From Clarkia xantiana subsp. parviflora (Eukaryota; Streptophyta; Magnoliopsida; Myrtales; Onagraceae), in the NCBI GenBank assembly GCA_036873135.1, contig JAPTYO010000012.1, positions 11,354,090 through 11,418,089 on the forward strand: a stretch of DNA of 64,000 bases. Direction: 5' to 3'. Positions within the stretch are counted from its first letter, which is position 1; every line of letters starts with the position of its first letter. The translations under genes were made by a program, and so were the position numbers. The notes under the pieces were generated by a model, which was given only the letters and a program-made list of their open reading frames with translations, was not told the DNA's origin and did no database searches. This document shows, in pieces, positions 22,361 to 31,668 of the stretch.

Positions 22361-23183
22361 TGATGGATATACGCCCAATTTGAACCCGTTGATTTTCGAA
22401 TCGTTTTATTTTTATCACCTCGTTAATGATTATAAATTGAAACTTCGATCCGAACACCCCGCCAAAACACCAACGGCCCGGACGAGTCGAAAATACTCGT
22501 CCGGGCCACGCATCGAACTCACCTAGGTGAGGTCGGGTGGCCACACCCGAATTCCCCTAGGGGAGATCGGGTCAGCCGACCCGATCTTCCCTATGGGAGA
22601 TCGGGTTGGCCAACCCAATCTCCCTTAGGGAGGGGTTGGGTTGGCACACCCAACCCCTACCCTTAGGGGTCGGATTTTCTCTCTGCCCCCCAAGGGCCCC
22701 GGCACCATTTCGCGACTCCTACACTTAGATTATTTCCGCCAACCTCTCCACGCTTTAAGGTTTTAATTATGTGACCAAGGACTAATTAATTGTGTTTAAA
22801 TGTTAACGATGTCATTAAGTCACCTTAGTGACACCGTTGCCTATAAATACAACCCTTCCACCATTCATTTGCTCAGCTTGATTACTTGTACAATTTAGCT
22901 CTGGCTTCTCTCTAGCCTTATCTCTCTAAAAGTGACGTTCTGACTTAAGCATCGGAGAGGGTTCATCAAGCAGCCCCCTCCGTGCTTGATATTGCCCCTC
23001 TTGCAGGGTGGCAAGGAGAAGAGAGCCAAGGAAGCAGAAGAGCATAGAGCAGAACGACTACCCCAGGGAGCGGAAGGGCATGGATCAGAACGACTAGCCC
23101 CAGGAGCACTGAACCCGACATTTCATTAGTTGGAGATAAGTTCTAGATTGACGACCCGTTGACCTAGAGCTTAGAACCTAACA
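22361..23183 (+). repeat. 5' LTR of the 17.2-kb element
   Basis: 823 bases. Promoter-like TATA (CCTATAAATACA) near 22841. The U3 part (22500-22680) is a chain of short palindromes such as ACCTAGGT, CCCCTAGGGG and paired GATCGGGT/ACCCGATC. Compared with the 3' LTR it carries one extra hairpin unit (about 22575-22610) and a handful of substitutions. Confidence 0.92.
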
Positions 23184-23184
23184 C

Positions 23185-23201
23185 TTGGCGCCGTCTGTGG
23201 G
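23185..23201 (+). promoter_or_regulatory. Primer-binding site of outer element
   Basis: TTGGCGCCGTCTGTGGG directly after the 5' LTR. The same 17 bases occur on the minus strand at 30937-30953 next to the other LTR, so both elements use the same tRNA primer. Confidence 0.75.
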
Positions 23202-23234
23202 TTTCGAATAGAAAGCCTGGCAATCACGAGAGCG

Positions 23235-24571
23235 ATGACGAACAGCTTAGCGTCTACAGATAATCGCCCACCTGGGGGCAATAGGCAAGAGAGGGGCTCC
23301 ATCAGGTGCTGAAGCTTCCGCGGGTGCACCGTCTTCAACAGGGGCGCCTCCCTCGACTGGGGAGAAGACCCCGACCGGCGAACAGTTTCGTCGGGTGGAA
23401 AGCTTGGACTCCTCCGAGGAGACTGATGAGGGTGGCTCCCTTCGTCGTCGTCGGAGGACGGGGCAGTCCCCCTTGAAACCAACCTCTCAGGGGCTGCCCC
23501 CTTCGTCTTCTCCACAGCCGCGACAGCCGTCGCCCATCCACAACTTCACTCCTTCCCCCGCCCGGGTCGAGCCGGAGGCGTGCCCCTCCACGATTCGTGC
23601 TCCTCCTCCTGTCCCTCTCGATGGGAGTTTCTACAGGGCCTTCGATCCTGCACAAGTGAATGCTCCCTGGACTCCAATCCAAACACTGCAAGGAGTCCAG
23701 CTCCGACAAGGGGACCAGCATGAGGACCTGGCTTTGCATCTGCTAGCGGGCTCGATCCTTCTCACCATGCGGTACCCGATTTCCCTGAATCGGACGGCTA
23801 TGCATCGGGATGTCCGGGAGATGTCCCTGCGTCGGATAGAGGTAAAACTTCGCTTCTCCCTCTTTGTTGGTAAATCTGGTTGTTTGTCCGTTAACATTTT
23901 CTTTCTCTTATTGTAGGAGCTCGGGGACTTCAACCGTCTTTTTGGGTATCTCATCGCCTATGATGAGTCCCGGGAGCGGGACCGGGCGGTCATCGACAAG
24001 CTTAAGGAGGACCTTGCGGCCTCCAAGTCTTCGCGGGGGAAACTTGCCAAGGAGCAGGCCCTCCTCGACCAAAAGGTTCAGGACCTCCAGAAGCAGGTCG
24101 GGGACTTCGAGGGACTCCTGAGGCGGGAGCGACAGGAGCGGCAGGCTGCTGAGGACAAGCTGGTCCTCGAGAAGAAGGCTCTGGAGGAGCAAGTCGCGGG
24201 GGTTCCGGCGCAGCTGGTCGAGGCGGAGGCCAAGGGCCGGGAGGATTATCAGAGGTCTGAGGATTTCCAGGCTGATGCTATGAAGTTCTTTGGCGCGGAG
24301 GTGGAGAACACTCTCTTCAATGCGGTTGAGGAGCTCCACCTGGAGTATGGCGACGCCATCAATTTTGACAAGTCTCCTTCCCTCGCCCCCTTCGCGAAGA
24401 AATACTTTGCTCTTTCCGAGGAGAGTGATGGGGGGGAGTACTCCCGCAATTGCCGAAGACGCAGCAGATGCCCCGATAGTCGATCCTCCCGAGGCCAACC
24501 CTGTGGAGCCTTCTGCCACCGACTCCGTGGACCCAGCTCCCGCCGATGTTGCCGACAAGGACCAAGCCTAA
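23235..24571 (+). pseudogene. Retroelement-borne spliced coiled-coil protein in place of gag
   Basis: The first ATG after the primer-binding site is at 23235. Its frame is lost near 23300 by a one-base shift, then runs open to 23841. There a GTAAAA donor and a TTATTGTAG acceptor (intron 23842-23916, 75 bases, phase 0) join it to a second exon from 23917. Exon 1 is Pro/Ser/Arg-rich and ends in a structured part (PLDGSFYRAFDP...). Exon 2 is a long charged coiled coil (~23950-24270; repeated Glu/Lys/Leu heptads) followed by a globular tail and an acidic, Pro/Ala-rich end at 24571. A run of seven G at ~24430 holds a further one-base shift. No zinc knuckle, capsid or protease motif is visible, so it is not an ordinary gag. 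It resembles extra ORFs carried by some plant Ty3/gypsy elements; function unknown. Confidence 0.55.
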
Positions 24572-24719
24572 CCGTTTATCTTTAGAGTCCTTGTATTACC
24601 CTCTTCTTTTGTCATCGTCGGGCCTTTGAGCCCTTATCAATTATCAGACTTTCTCAGTTTCGATTTTTTCGATGCACTTCTCCAAGTGGTTTTACTATAC
24701 TTGCTTAGGTCGATACTTC

Positions 24720-25345
24720 GACACTTAAAACATTCGCGTACGTCACTCAAGACGATCTACTAATTTGCACCACTTAAGGCGACTTACCATCATGCACCAC
24801 TTAAGGCGACTTTTCGTCATGCACCACTTAAGGCGACTTTAATTCCGTGCATCACTTAAGATGACTTTTCAATACTTAGAATAAATCTAAGAATATGCAT
24901 CACTTAAGACGACTTAATTCCATGCATCATTTAAGACGACTTTCTCATACTTAGAATAAATCTAAGAACCGTGCACCACTTAAGGCGACTTAATCTCGTG
25001 CACCACTTAAGGCGACTTAATCTCGTGCACCACTTAAGGCGACTTAATCTCGTGCACCACTTAAGGCGACTTTACATCGTGCACCACTCAAGGCGACTTA
25101 ATCTCGTGCACCACTTAAGGCGACTTTACATAGTGCACCACTCAAGGCGACTTTGATACTTAGTATAAATCTAAGAATAACTCTGATTGGAAGCAACCTC
25201 TTTATATATTGATGGCATAAAAATTTGCTTACATCGAATTAACAGCGTACACCACTTAAGGCGATTTTACATCGGGCACCACTTAAGGCGACTTTATCGG
25301 GCACCACTTAAGGCGACTTTCATCGGGCACCACTTAAGGCGACTT
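24720..25345. repeat. Tandem array, ~27-bp unit
   Basis: About 18 degenerate copies of a 27-base unit centred on CACCACTTAAGGCGACTT, with interspersed ATACTTAGAATAAATCTAAG spacers. It lies immediately beyond the integrase stop codon of the minus-strand element, where Tat-lineage elements often carry hypervariable tandem repeats. Confidence 0.9.
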
Positions 25346-25348
25346 TCA

Positions 25349-26465
25349 TCAAGCATGGTGTTTCTTCAAGTGTTCGCCACTAAAAGAATGCTTTAACGTT
25401 CTGCCATCGAGGTCTTCCAACTTGTACGCATTTGGAGCTGGCATCCCCACGACCTTATAAGGTCCTTCCCATTTTGGTGACATCTTGTTGATTCGATCCA
25501 AAAGGGTAAACTCGTTGCGACGCCAAACCAGCTCCCCGACGAAGAACTGTCGGGACTTTACTCGCCGATTGTAGTACCTGGCCGTCGCCAAACGCATTCG
25601 AGCTTGGACTTCATCGGCTTCCCGCCTCTTCTCTTCGAGTAAGTCCAAGTTCAGACGTCTCATTTCATCATTCGTCAGAGGCTCGTAATATCTCATCCGA
25701 TGGGACGCCACAGCTACCTCCACGGGGGCGACAGCCTCCGTGCCATAAACGAGGCCAAACGGAGTCTCCCCCGTTGATCGTTTGGGTGTCGTTCTAACAG
25801 CCCAAAGCACGTTTTCATTTCGTTCAGCCATTTGCCCTTCAAGGCATAGACCCTATTCTTTAGGCCATCCATCACGATTTTGTTGGCTGATTCCACCTGG
25901 CCGTTAGTTTGAGCATGGCGTACGGAAGCTGTCCGATGCTCGATGTTCAACTCCTCCAGATACTCCCTCACCTGAGAGCCGTTAAATGGTGGACCATTGT
26001 CGCTAATCACCACCTTAGGAATCCCGTATCTAGACACAATATGGGTCTGGAGGAACTTGACGATCTGGTTCCCCGTCGTTCTGGACAACGCCTTTGCCTC
26101 TATCCATTTCGAAAAATAATCGATTGCTACAAGTAAATACTTACATTGACCTTGTGCTTGTGGAAGAGGTCCCACCAAGTCGATGCCCCATTGCACGAAG
26201 GGCCACGCGCTCTTGATGGATGTCAGATTAGCGGCCGGAGCCACGATACTCGGGGGCGTACCTCTGGAACGCGTCACAGGATCAGACCATCGCCGTCGCT
26301 TCCTTGCTCATCGTAGGCCAATAATAGCCCAAGTTCAAGACTTTCCTCATAATGGATCGGGCCCCTTCATGACAAGCCGCGACCCCTTCATGCACCTCCT
26401 TCAGGATTCGATTGGTGTCGGGCTCTGCCACACACTTCAAGTACGGAGTTGAGAACCAGCCCTTC
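25349..26465 (-). pseudogene. Integrase of Tat element, broken
   Basis: The zinc-binding N-terminal part (26465-26280) is out of frame with the upstream RNase H. It contains an in-frame TGA near 26317, and one expected zinc Cys reads Phe (DAFQRY). The catalytic core is in 26277-25714: first Asp in GIDLVGPLPQ, second Asp in ISDNGPPF, and a Glu exactly 35 residues later (NGQVES), so the DD35E set is complete. Another frame change near 25815 separates it from the C-terminal part (25831-25349; ETPFGLVYGTEAV..., KWEGPYKV). Stop at 25349. Confidence 0.88.
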
Positions 26466-26466
26466 T

Positions 26467-28764
26467 TTATAGCTGATTTTCCAGCATCACATAATTAGCC
26501 GCGATCCGACATATCCTGTCGGCTGCTACTTTTTCATCGGGGACTGTCCCCGTAGTCAAGTATGCGACTATCGGGGTCATCCAAGTGGGCTCCTCCTCCG
26601 GTTTTGCCTCAATGGCACACACCTGTGTCGGGTCGGTGGTAGATAAGATCACCTTCTCCAAGAAGTGCACTTTCCGATTTTCCTCCAAGGGTGCCCCCAG
26701 GGCAAATTTGCTCAAGGCGTCTGCCTCTACGTTTTCCTTCCTTGGGATTGCCTCGATGTCGAAGCTTTTAAAGCTCTCCTTCAGGGCTTGTACCTCGCGC
26801 AGGTACTTCTTCATTATCGGACTCCTCGCTTCGTATCGTCCTTGAACCTGATTCACGATTAAAGCCGCGTCACATTTCACTCTCAAGTGATCAACTCCAG
26901 TGCCTTTAGCAATTTTTAGGCCCGTGATAAGAGCTTCGTACTCCGCTTCGTTGTTTGTGGCCTTGAATGTTAAAGCCAAGGCGTATCGGAGCGGTTCACC
27001 TTCACCCGGTGGTATCAACAAAAAGCCTGCTCCTGATCCGTCTGAACTCGAGGAGCCATCCGTGTACATTTCCCAGGTATTTTCCCCGTTTGGCTGTTCT
27101 GATTGCTCTGTCCTCTCTGGCTGTTCTTCTGTCGGGACCTCCATGGTTGCCCCCTCTACAGGGCCCGCTTCTTCTAGGTCGGGGGCTGTAGATTCTGCTA
27201 TGAAATCTGCCAATGCCTGGCCCTTGATGGCCGTTCTTGGAGCAAAGTGTATGCGAAACTCACTAAGCTCTACTGCCCATTTCACTAATCTTCCCGACGC
27301 ATCTGGTCGGTTCAAAAAATGCTTCAAAGGCTGGTTCGTCAGCACAGTGATCTCGTGTGTGTGGAAATAAGGCCTTAGCTTCCGAGCAGTAATAATCAGC
27401 GCAAAGAGGTACTTCTCAACGACAGGATAATTCAATTCAGACTTGGCAAACGCCTTGCTTACATAATAGACGGGGACTTGATTACCCTCGACAATTTTTA
27501 CTAACACAGAGCTAATGGCAAATTCAGAAACAGCCAAATAAAGATAGAGCGGCTCGCCTGGAACCGGTTTTGCCAACGGCGGGAGGGTGCGAAGGTGCTG
27601 CTTGAGTTCTTGGAACGCCTCTTCACACTTGGCGGTCCACTCAAATTTCTTGTTGGCCCTCAGGACTTCGAAAAATGGCATTGATCGGTCGCTGGCTTTG
27701 GATAGGAAACGATTCATTGCAGCCAGTCGGCCATTCAGCACTTGTACCTCCCGATGGTTTATCGGGGACTGCATCTCCTCAATCACCCTCAGCTTCTCGG
27801 GATTCACTTCAATTCCTCTCTGGCTCACCATGAAGCCCAAAAATTTCCCTGAGTGGACTCCGAAGGCGCATTTCATCGGGTTTAAACGAACCTGATGAAG
27901 CCTCATCCGCTCAAACGCCAGGGTTAGGTTGTGCACATGATCCTCCGCTTGTCGGGATTTTACCAGCATATCATCCACGTAAGCCTCCATGGTCTCCCCA
28001 AGCATATCTCCGAACAGCTTGTTCACCATCCGCTGGTAGGTTGCCCCAGCATTGATCAACCCGAAAGGCATGACATCGTAGTGATAGATGTCACTGTCTG
28101 CATAGAATGCTGTGTGAGGAGCGTCCTCCTTAGCCATCTTGATCTGGTTATAGCCTGAATATGCATCCATGAAGCTCAACAGCTCATGTCCCGACGTGGC
28201 ATCCACCAGCTGGTCGATTCTCGGGAGCGGGTAACAGTCCTTCGGGCAAGCCTTATTCAGGTCGCGGAAATCCACACACATCCGCCATTTCCCATTAGTC
28301 TTCTTCACCAGTACCGGATTAGCGACCCAAGTCTGTAATCGGAGTTCTTTAATAAACCCAGCATTGAGCAACCTGCCCATCGGACGCCTTTTCTGCGTGA
28401 TAGGTTTGATTGCGGGGTCTATCTTCAGCTCGTGTACGATCACATCGGGGCTGATTCCTGGCATATCGCTTGGAGACCAGGCAAACAGCTCTTTGAACTC
28501 CTTCAACAATTGGATCAATTTTCGGGCTGTCTCCTCAGTCAGAGCAGACCCGATTTTCACCTTCCTCTGGGGTCCGTCGATCTCAACTTCTTTTAGATCT
28601 TCTACGGGGGCGGGACGCCCAAACTCCTCTCTAGGATCTGTATTTGTCTGGAGGACAGTCATGGTCTCTCGCCTCCTCCTCCGGGTGGCGTTAACATAGC
28701 ATTTTCGGGAAGCTACCTGGTCGCCTTTGACTTCTCCGACTCCATGGTCGGTTGGGAACTTCAT
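26467..28764 (-). pseudogene. Reverse transcriptase, RNase H and second (Tat-type) RNase H
   Basis: 765-codon open stretch. The reverse transcriptase has the conserved KKTNGKWRMCVDFRDLN and FMDAYSGYNQI blocks and the YVDD active site (AYVDDMLVKS). A first RNase H follows. After an acidic, low-complexity linker (PTEEQPERTEQSEQ) comes a second RNase H (MYTDGSSSSDGSGAG, NNEAEYEALI, NVEADALSKFA). The frame continues upstream into protease across a single TAG, and ends by a frame change just before the integrase zinc domain. Pol is therefore close to intact but not translatable as one polyprotein. Confidence 0.92.
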
Positions 28765-28767
28765 CTT

Positions 28768-29160
28768 CTAGTGCACTGTCGAGGCAACTGCCATCAGGGG
28801 GTTGATGGTGGTTCTCCCAATAATCGTGTTGTACGTCCCTGCAGAATCGACTACTACGAACTCCACGTTTCTCCTTTCTGATTTCCACCCACTACCAAAC
28901 TCTACTGGTAAGGTGATTACTCCTAGCGGATAGGAGGTAGAGCCAGAGAACCCGACCATCGAGAAATTTTCCTCCTTCAGATCTTTCTTCGTTTTTCCCA
29001 TAGCCTCCAGCGCATCCATAAATAGATTATCGGAGGAGCTCCCTCCGTCGATCAGAATTCGCTTCATCTCGTACCCGTCTACATCCAAGGTTACAACCAA
29101 GGCATCATCGTGCGGAGTCTCCACGCCTATGAGATATTCCAACGAAAAGGAGATCACCAT
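28768..29160 (-). pseudogene. Aspartic protease region of Tat element
   Basis: Contains PHDDALVVTLDVDGYE and the active-site loop LIDGGSSSDNLF, the Tat/Ty3 version of the aspartic-protease D-S/T-G motif, then a GRTTINPLMA C-terminal part. The TAG at 28768-28770 lies in the same frame as the downstream reverse transcriptase, so one point mutation splits what was a continuous PR-RT frame. Confidence 0.85.
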
Positions 29161-29168
29161 CTCTTCTT

Positions 29169-30917
29169 TCAGGGTCCAGGATCGGGACCTCTAACCCAGC
29201 ACCATAGCGTAGGAATTCTAGAGGCGTAGACCTCCCGGGAAGATGAAGTATCACCTCCAGCAGCAAACCCTCCGTGAATTACATTGATAGTGCCCCGTCT
29301 CTCCTTACGAGCACCGGATGACTCTGGGTCGGTTCTCTTCTTCTTTGGGGACCGATCGCGGGACCGAGAACGGGACCGCGATCGAGACCGAGAGCGGGAT
29401 CGACACCGCTTGTCCCCGACAAACTCCTTGAGCTTTCCTTTCTGGATCAGCTTTTCGATCTCCTTCTTCAGCTCTAGACAATGATTGGTGTCGTGGCCAT
29501 TCGCGCGATGGAATCGACAGTAGCGGTCGGTGCGGGATCCCAAAAACTCTCCTTCCTTCTTCGGGGGGTACCTAGAGATACCTTGTCGTTCCATGACCGT
29601 TAGTACCTCCGCCATGGAGCAGTTGAGAGGAATGTCGAGATCCTCCCGCTTGTCCTTCCTTAGAGAACGCCTATCATCCCTCCGACCAGTACGTCCTTGG
29701 TCCCGACTGCCCTCAGGTTTGCCCTTTGACTTACGATCGTCGAAAGGTTTAACCGACTGCTTCCCTTTATTCGATTTCGGGGGTTCTAGCTCTCCAGCGG
29801 CTATCTTCGACTCCTGGACATCGATTTGCCGCTTCACCCTTTTCTGTAGTGCCTCCATATTCCACACTGCTTTCTCAGCCACGCTGTGCATTAGGTCGGA
29901 ACCGTAGGGGGCCGTTAGGTTCCGAATGAATGTACGGATGGTTTCACCCTCCGAGATTTCCTCATCAATCTCCGCCACACTGGCAGTGTACCGCTGATAA
30001 TAGTGTGCCAGTGATTCGTCGGGCCTCTGTACCACCTGGGTCAGGGACCTCACGCTCTTCAGCAAACGTCTACGACCCTGGTACTGCTGAATGAACCGGT
30101 CGTGCATATCTGCCCAGCAAGTGATGCAGCCTGGGGGCAGACTAAAGAACCAGGTCAGGGCTCTTTCCCCAAGTGTGTTCGGGAACAGCGTACACACTAT
30201 GTCTTCATTCGGGGCTCTTCCCAGACACGCCATGAGGTGCTTCTGGACATGACGAACCGGATCTCCTTCGCCATCGTATTCCTTTATCGTGGGGATACCC
30301 AGCCCTGGTGGGGTTAGGGTGTCTATGAGTCGAGGAACGAAGGGATGAGTAGATCGATCCCTCAGCTCCGACACCAGCGGCTTCTGTTCTCCCATACAGA
30401 TGTTCACGATCTTTACCACCTGATCGGGGGTGATGGGACCATTCAGGGGAATGGTCCTGTGCTGTACTGGTCCTGGCCCATCAACCACGAACCTCTCTGG
30501 CTGAACGGACACCCTACTCCTGTCCTGGCCTCGGGGCGGAGCCTCCTGTACGTTCCGAACCTCTGCTGGTGGGGGCGCTTCTTCCAACGGGGGCATCTCC
30601 TCCTGCCTCTTCGCAGCCTCTCTCCGATCCAAGAGAGCCTTCACAGCTGCCAAAAACATGGGCATGGCTTCTGCCACGGCTCTTGTCAGGTCCGTAGCTG
30701 GGGGAGCCTCCTGCTCTCTATTGCCCTGGTGCTGAGCGGCAATCTCTTCGGGACCTTCATTATGCCCCCCTGTCTGGGAGAGCTCAGCAGCGGGATGGTT
30801 CTGGTTTTCCTCCTGTTCCGGTAGTGAATTCAGAGTTGTTGCAGCGGGGTGACGAGAGCCACCAGATTGTCCTTGCCTTCTTTGCTTGCCAGCTGCCATT
30901 GAACGAGTAGAAGGCAT
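29169..30917 (-). pseudogene. Gag of Tat element
   Basis: The probable start is the ATG at 30917, 20 bases after the primer-binding site (the frame is open further upstream but that part is LTR/PBS). A Gln/Pro-rich N terminus is followed by a retrotransposon-gag domain (~30350-29850; FSLPPGCITCWADM, YYQRYTASVAEID), a basic Lys/Arg stretch, a Cys/His segment YCRFHRANGHDTNHC, and an Arg-Ser repeat tract (29340-29405). The frame is lost near 29200 before protease. The protein would package RNA in virus-like particles in the cytoplasm. Confidence 0.85.
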
Positions 30918-30936
30918 ATCAGCTTTTTGTTTGATT

Positions 30937-30953
30937 CCCACAGACGGCGCCAA
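30937..30953 (-). promoter_or_regulatory. Primer-binding site of minus-strand Tat element
   Basis: The minus strand reads TTGGCGCCGTCTGTGGG immediately after an LTR end CCAACA. It is identical to the primer-binding site of the outer plus-strand element. Confidence 0.75.
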
Positions 30954-31668
30954 TGTTGGATCACAGTGGAACTCCGGTACGGACTTTGACGGCGACCCTA
31001 GCTCCTTCGCTCCACGCAATCCTGCAAGAGGGGATAGACCGGGCGGTGACCCAGAATCCCTCTCCGATGCTTAAATGAGTATCTTGTACGGACTGGCAAG
31101 CAGTAATCTCAAGTAATGTAATTCAACGTAATCGATCTGAGGTGACCTCTTGCCCTTTTATAGGCGAAGAGGTACCTCAGTTACCTGGTGAACCGTTGGG
31201 GGTGGTTAGCCCGTATCCCGCGTATCTCGGGTGTGATCCCGCCTATCTAGGCCATGATCTCACTTATCTCGGCCACGCCCCGCGTATCTCGGCCACGCTC
31301 CGTGTATCTTAACCACGTTCCGCGTATCTTGGCCACGCCCCGCGTATCTCGGCCTTATCCTCTGATAACGAGTCCCGACTAACATCGGGGACTCCAGAGT
31401 TATCTCGTTGTGTCACCGCTCGGGGCCCCTCGTCATCGTGACAGGGCCTATTGTTCTCAGGGATTCGTCATCGGGGCCTACTCAGAGGCACTTCGTCGGG
31501 AGCGTTTAGCTCGCTGGTCAGGTCCGACTCTGTCGGGACCTCTCATCCTCGGGTTCCTTTGGTCGGGATCCTTTGTCTGGGCCATCTTGGCCTACGTTTA
31601 GGGCCCACCGGGCCTGTTTGCCGTTTCCTCACCGTTAAAGGGCCTAACGGCTATACTCGAACCCATCA
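30954..31668 (-). repeat. 5' LTR of minus-strand Tat element
   Basis: On the minus strand runs TGATGGGTTCGAG...CCAACA, about 715 bases. A TATA box (CCTATAAAAGGG, minus strand) lies near 31160, and a ~21-bp GC-rich tandem repeat (CGCCCCGCGTATCTCGGCCAC) spans 31215-31350. The outer edge is inferred from the TGATGG start, which also begins the outer element's LTR. No second copy is in the window. Confidence 0.6.

Larger units (their letters stand above)
25349..31668 (-). mobile_element. Tat-lineage Ty3/gypsy element, opposite strand, 3' LTR not found
   Basis: Order on the minus strand: LTR (31668-30954), primer-binding site, gag, protease, reverse transcriptase, RNase H, a second RNase H and integrase. 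The extra RNase H (YTDGSSSSDGSGAGF...) placed before integrase is the hallmark of the Tat lineage. No second LTR matching the one at 30954 is seen on the integrase side, so the copy is 3'-truncated or was merged into the surrounding element by recombination. Several nonsense and frameshift changes make it non-functional. Confidence 0.85.

Noticed and set aside
24971..25156. Repetitive HHLRRL frame, considered as a repeat protein
   Set aside because: A by-product of the 27-bp DNA tandem array.
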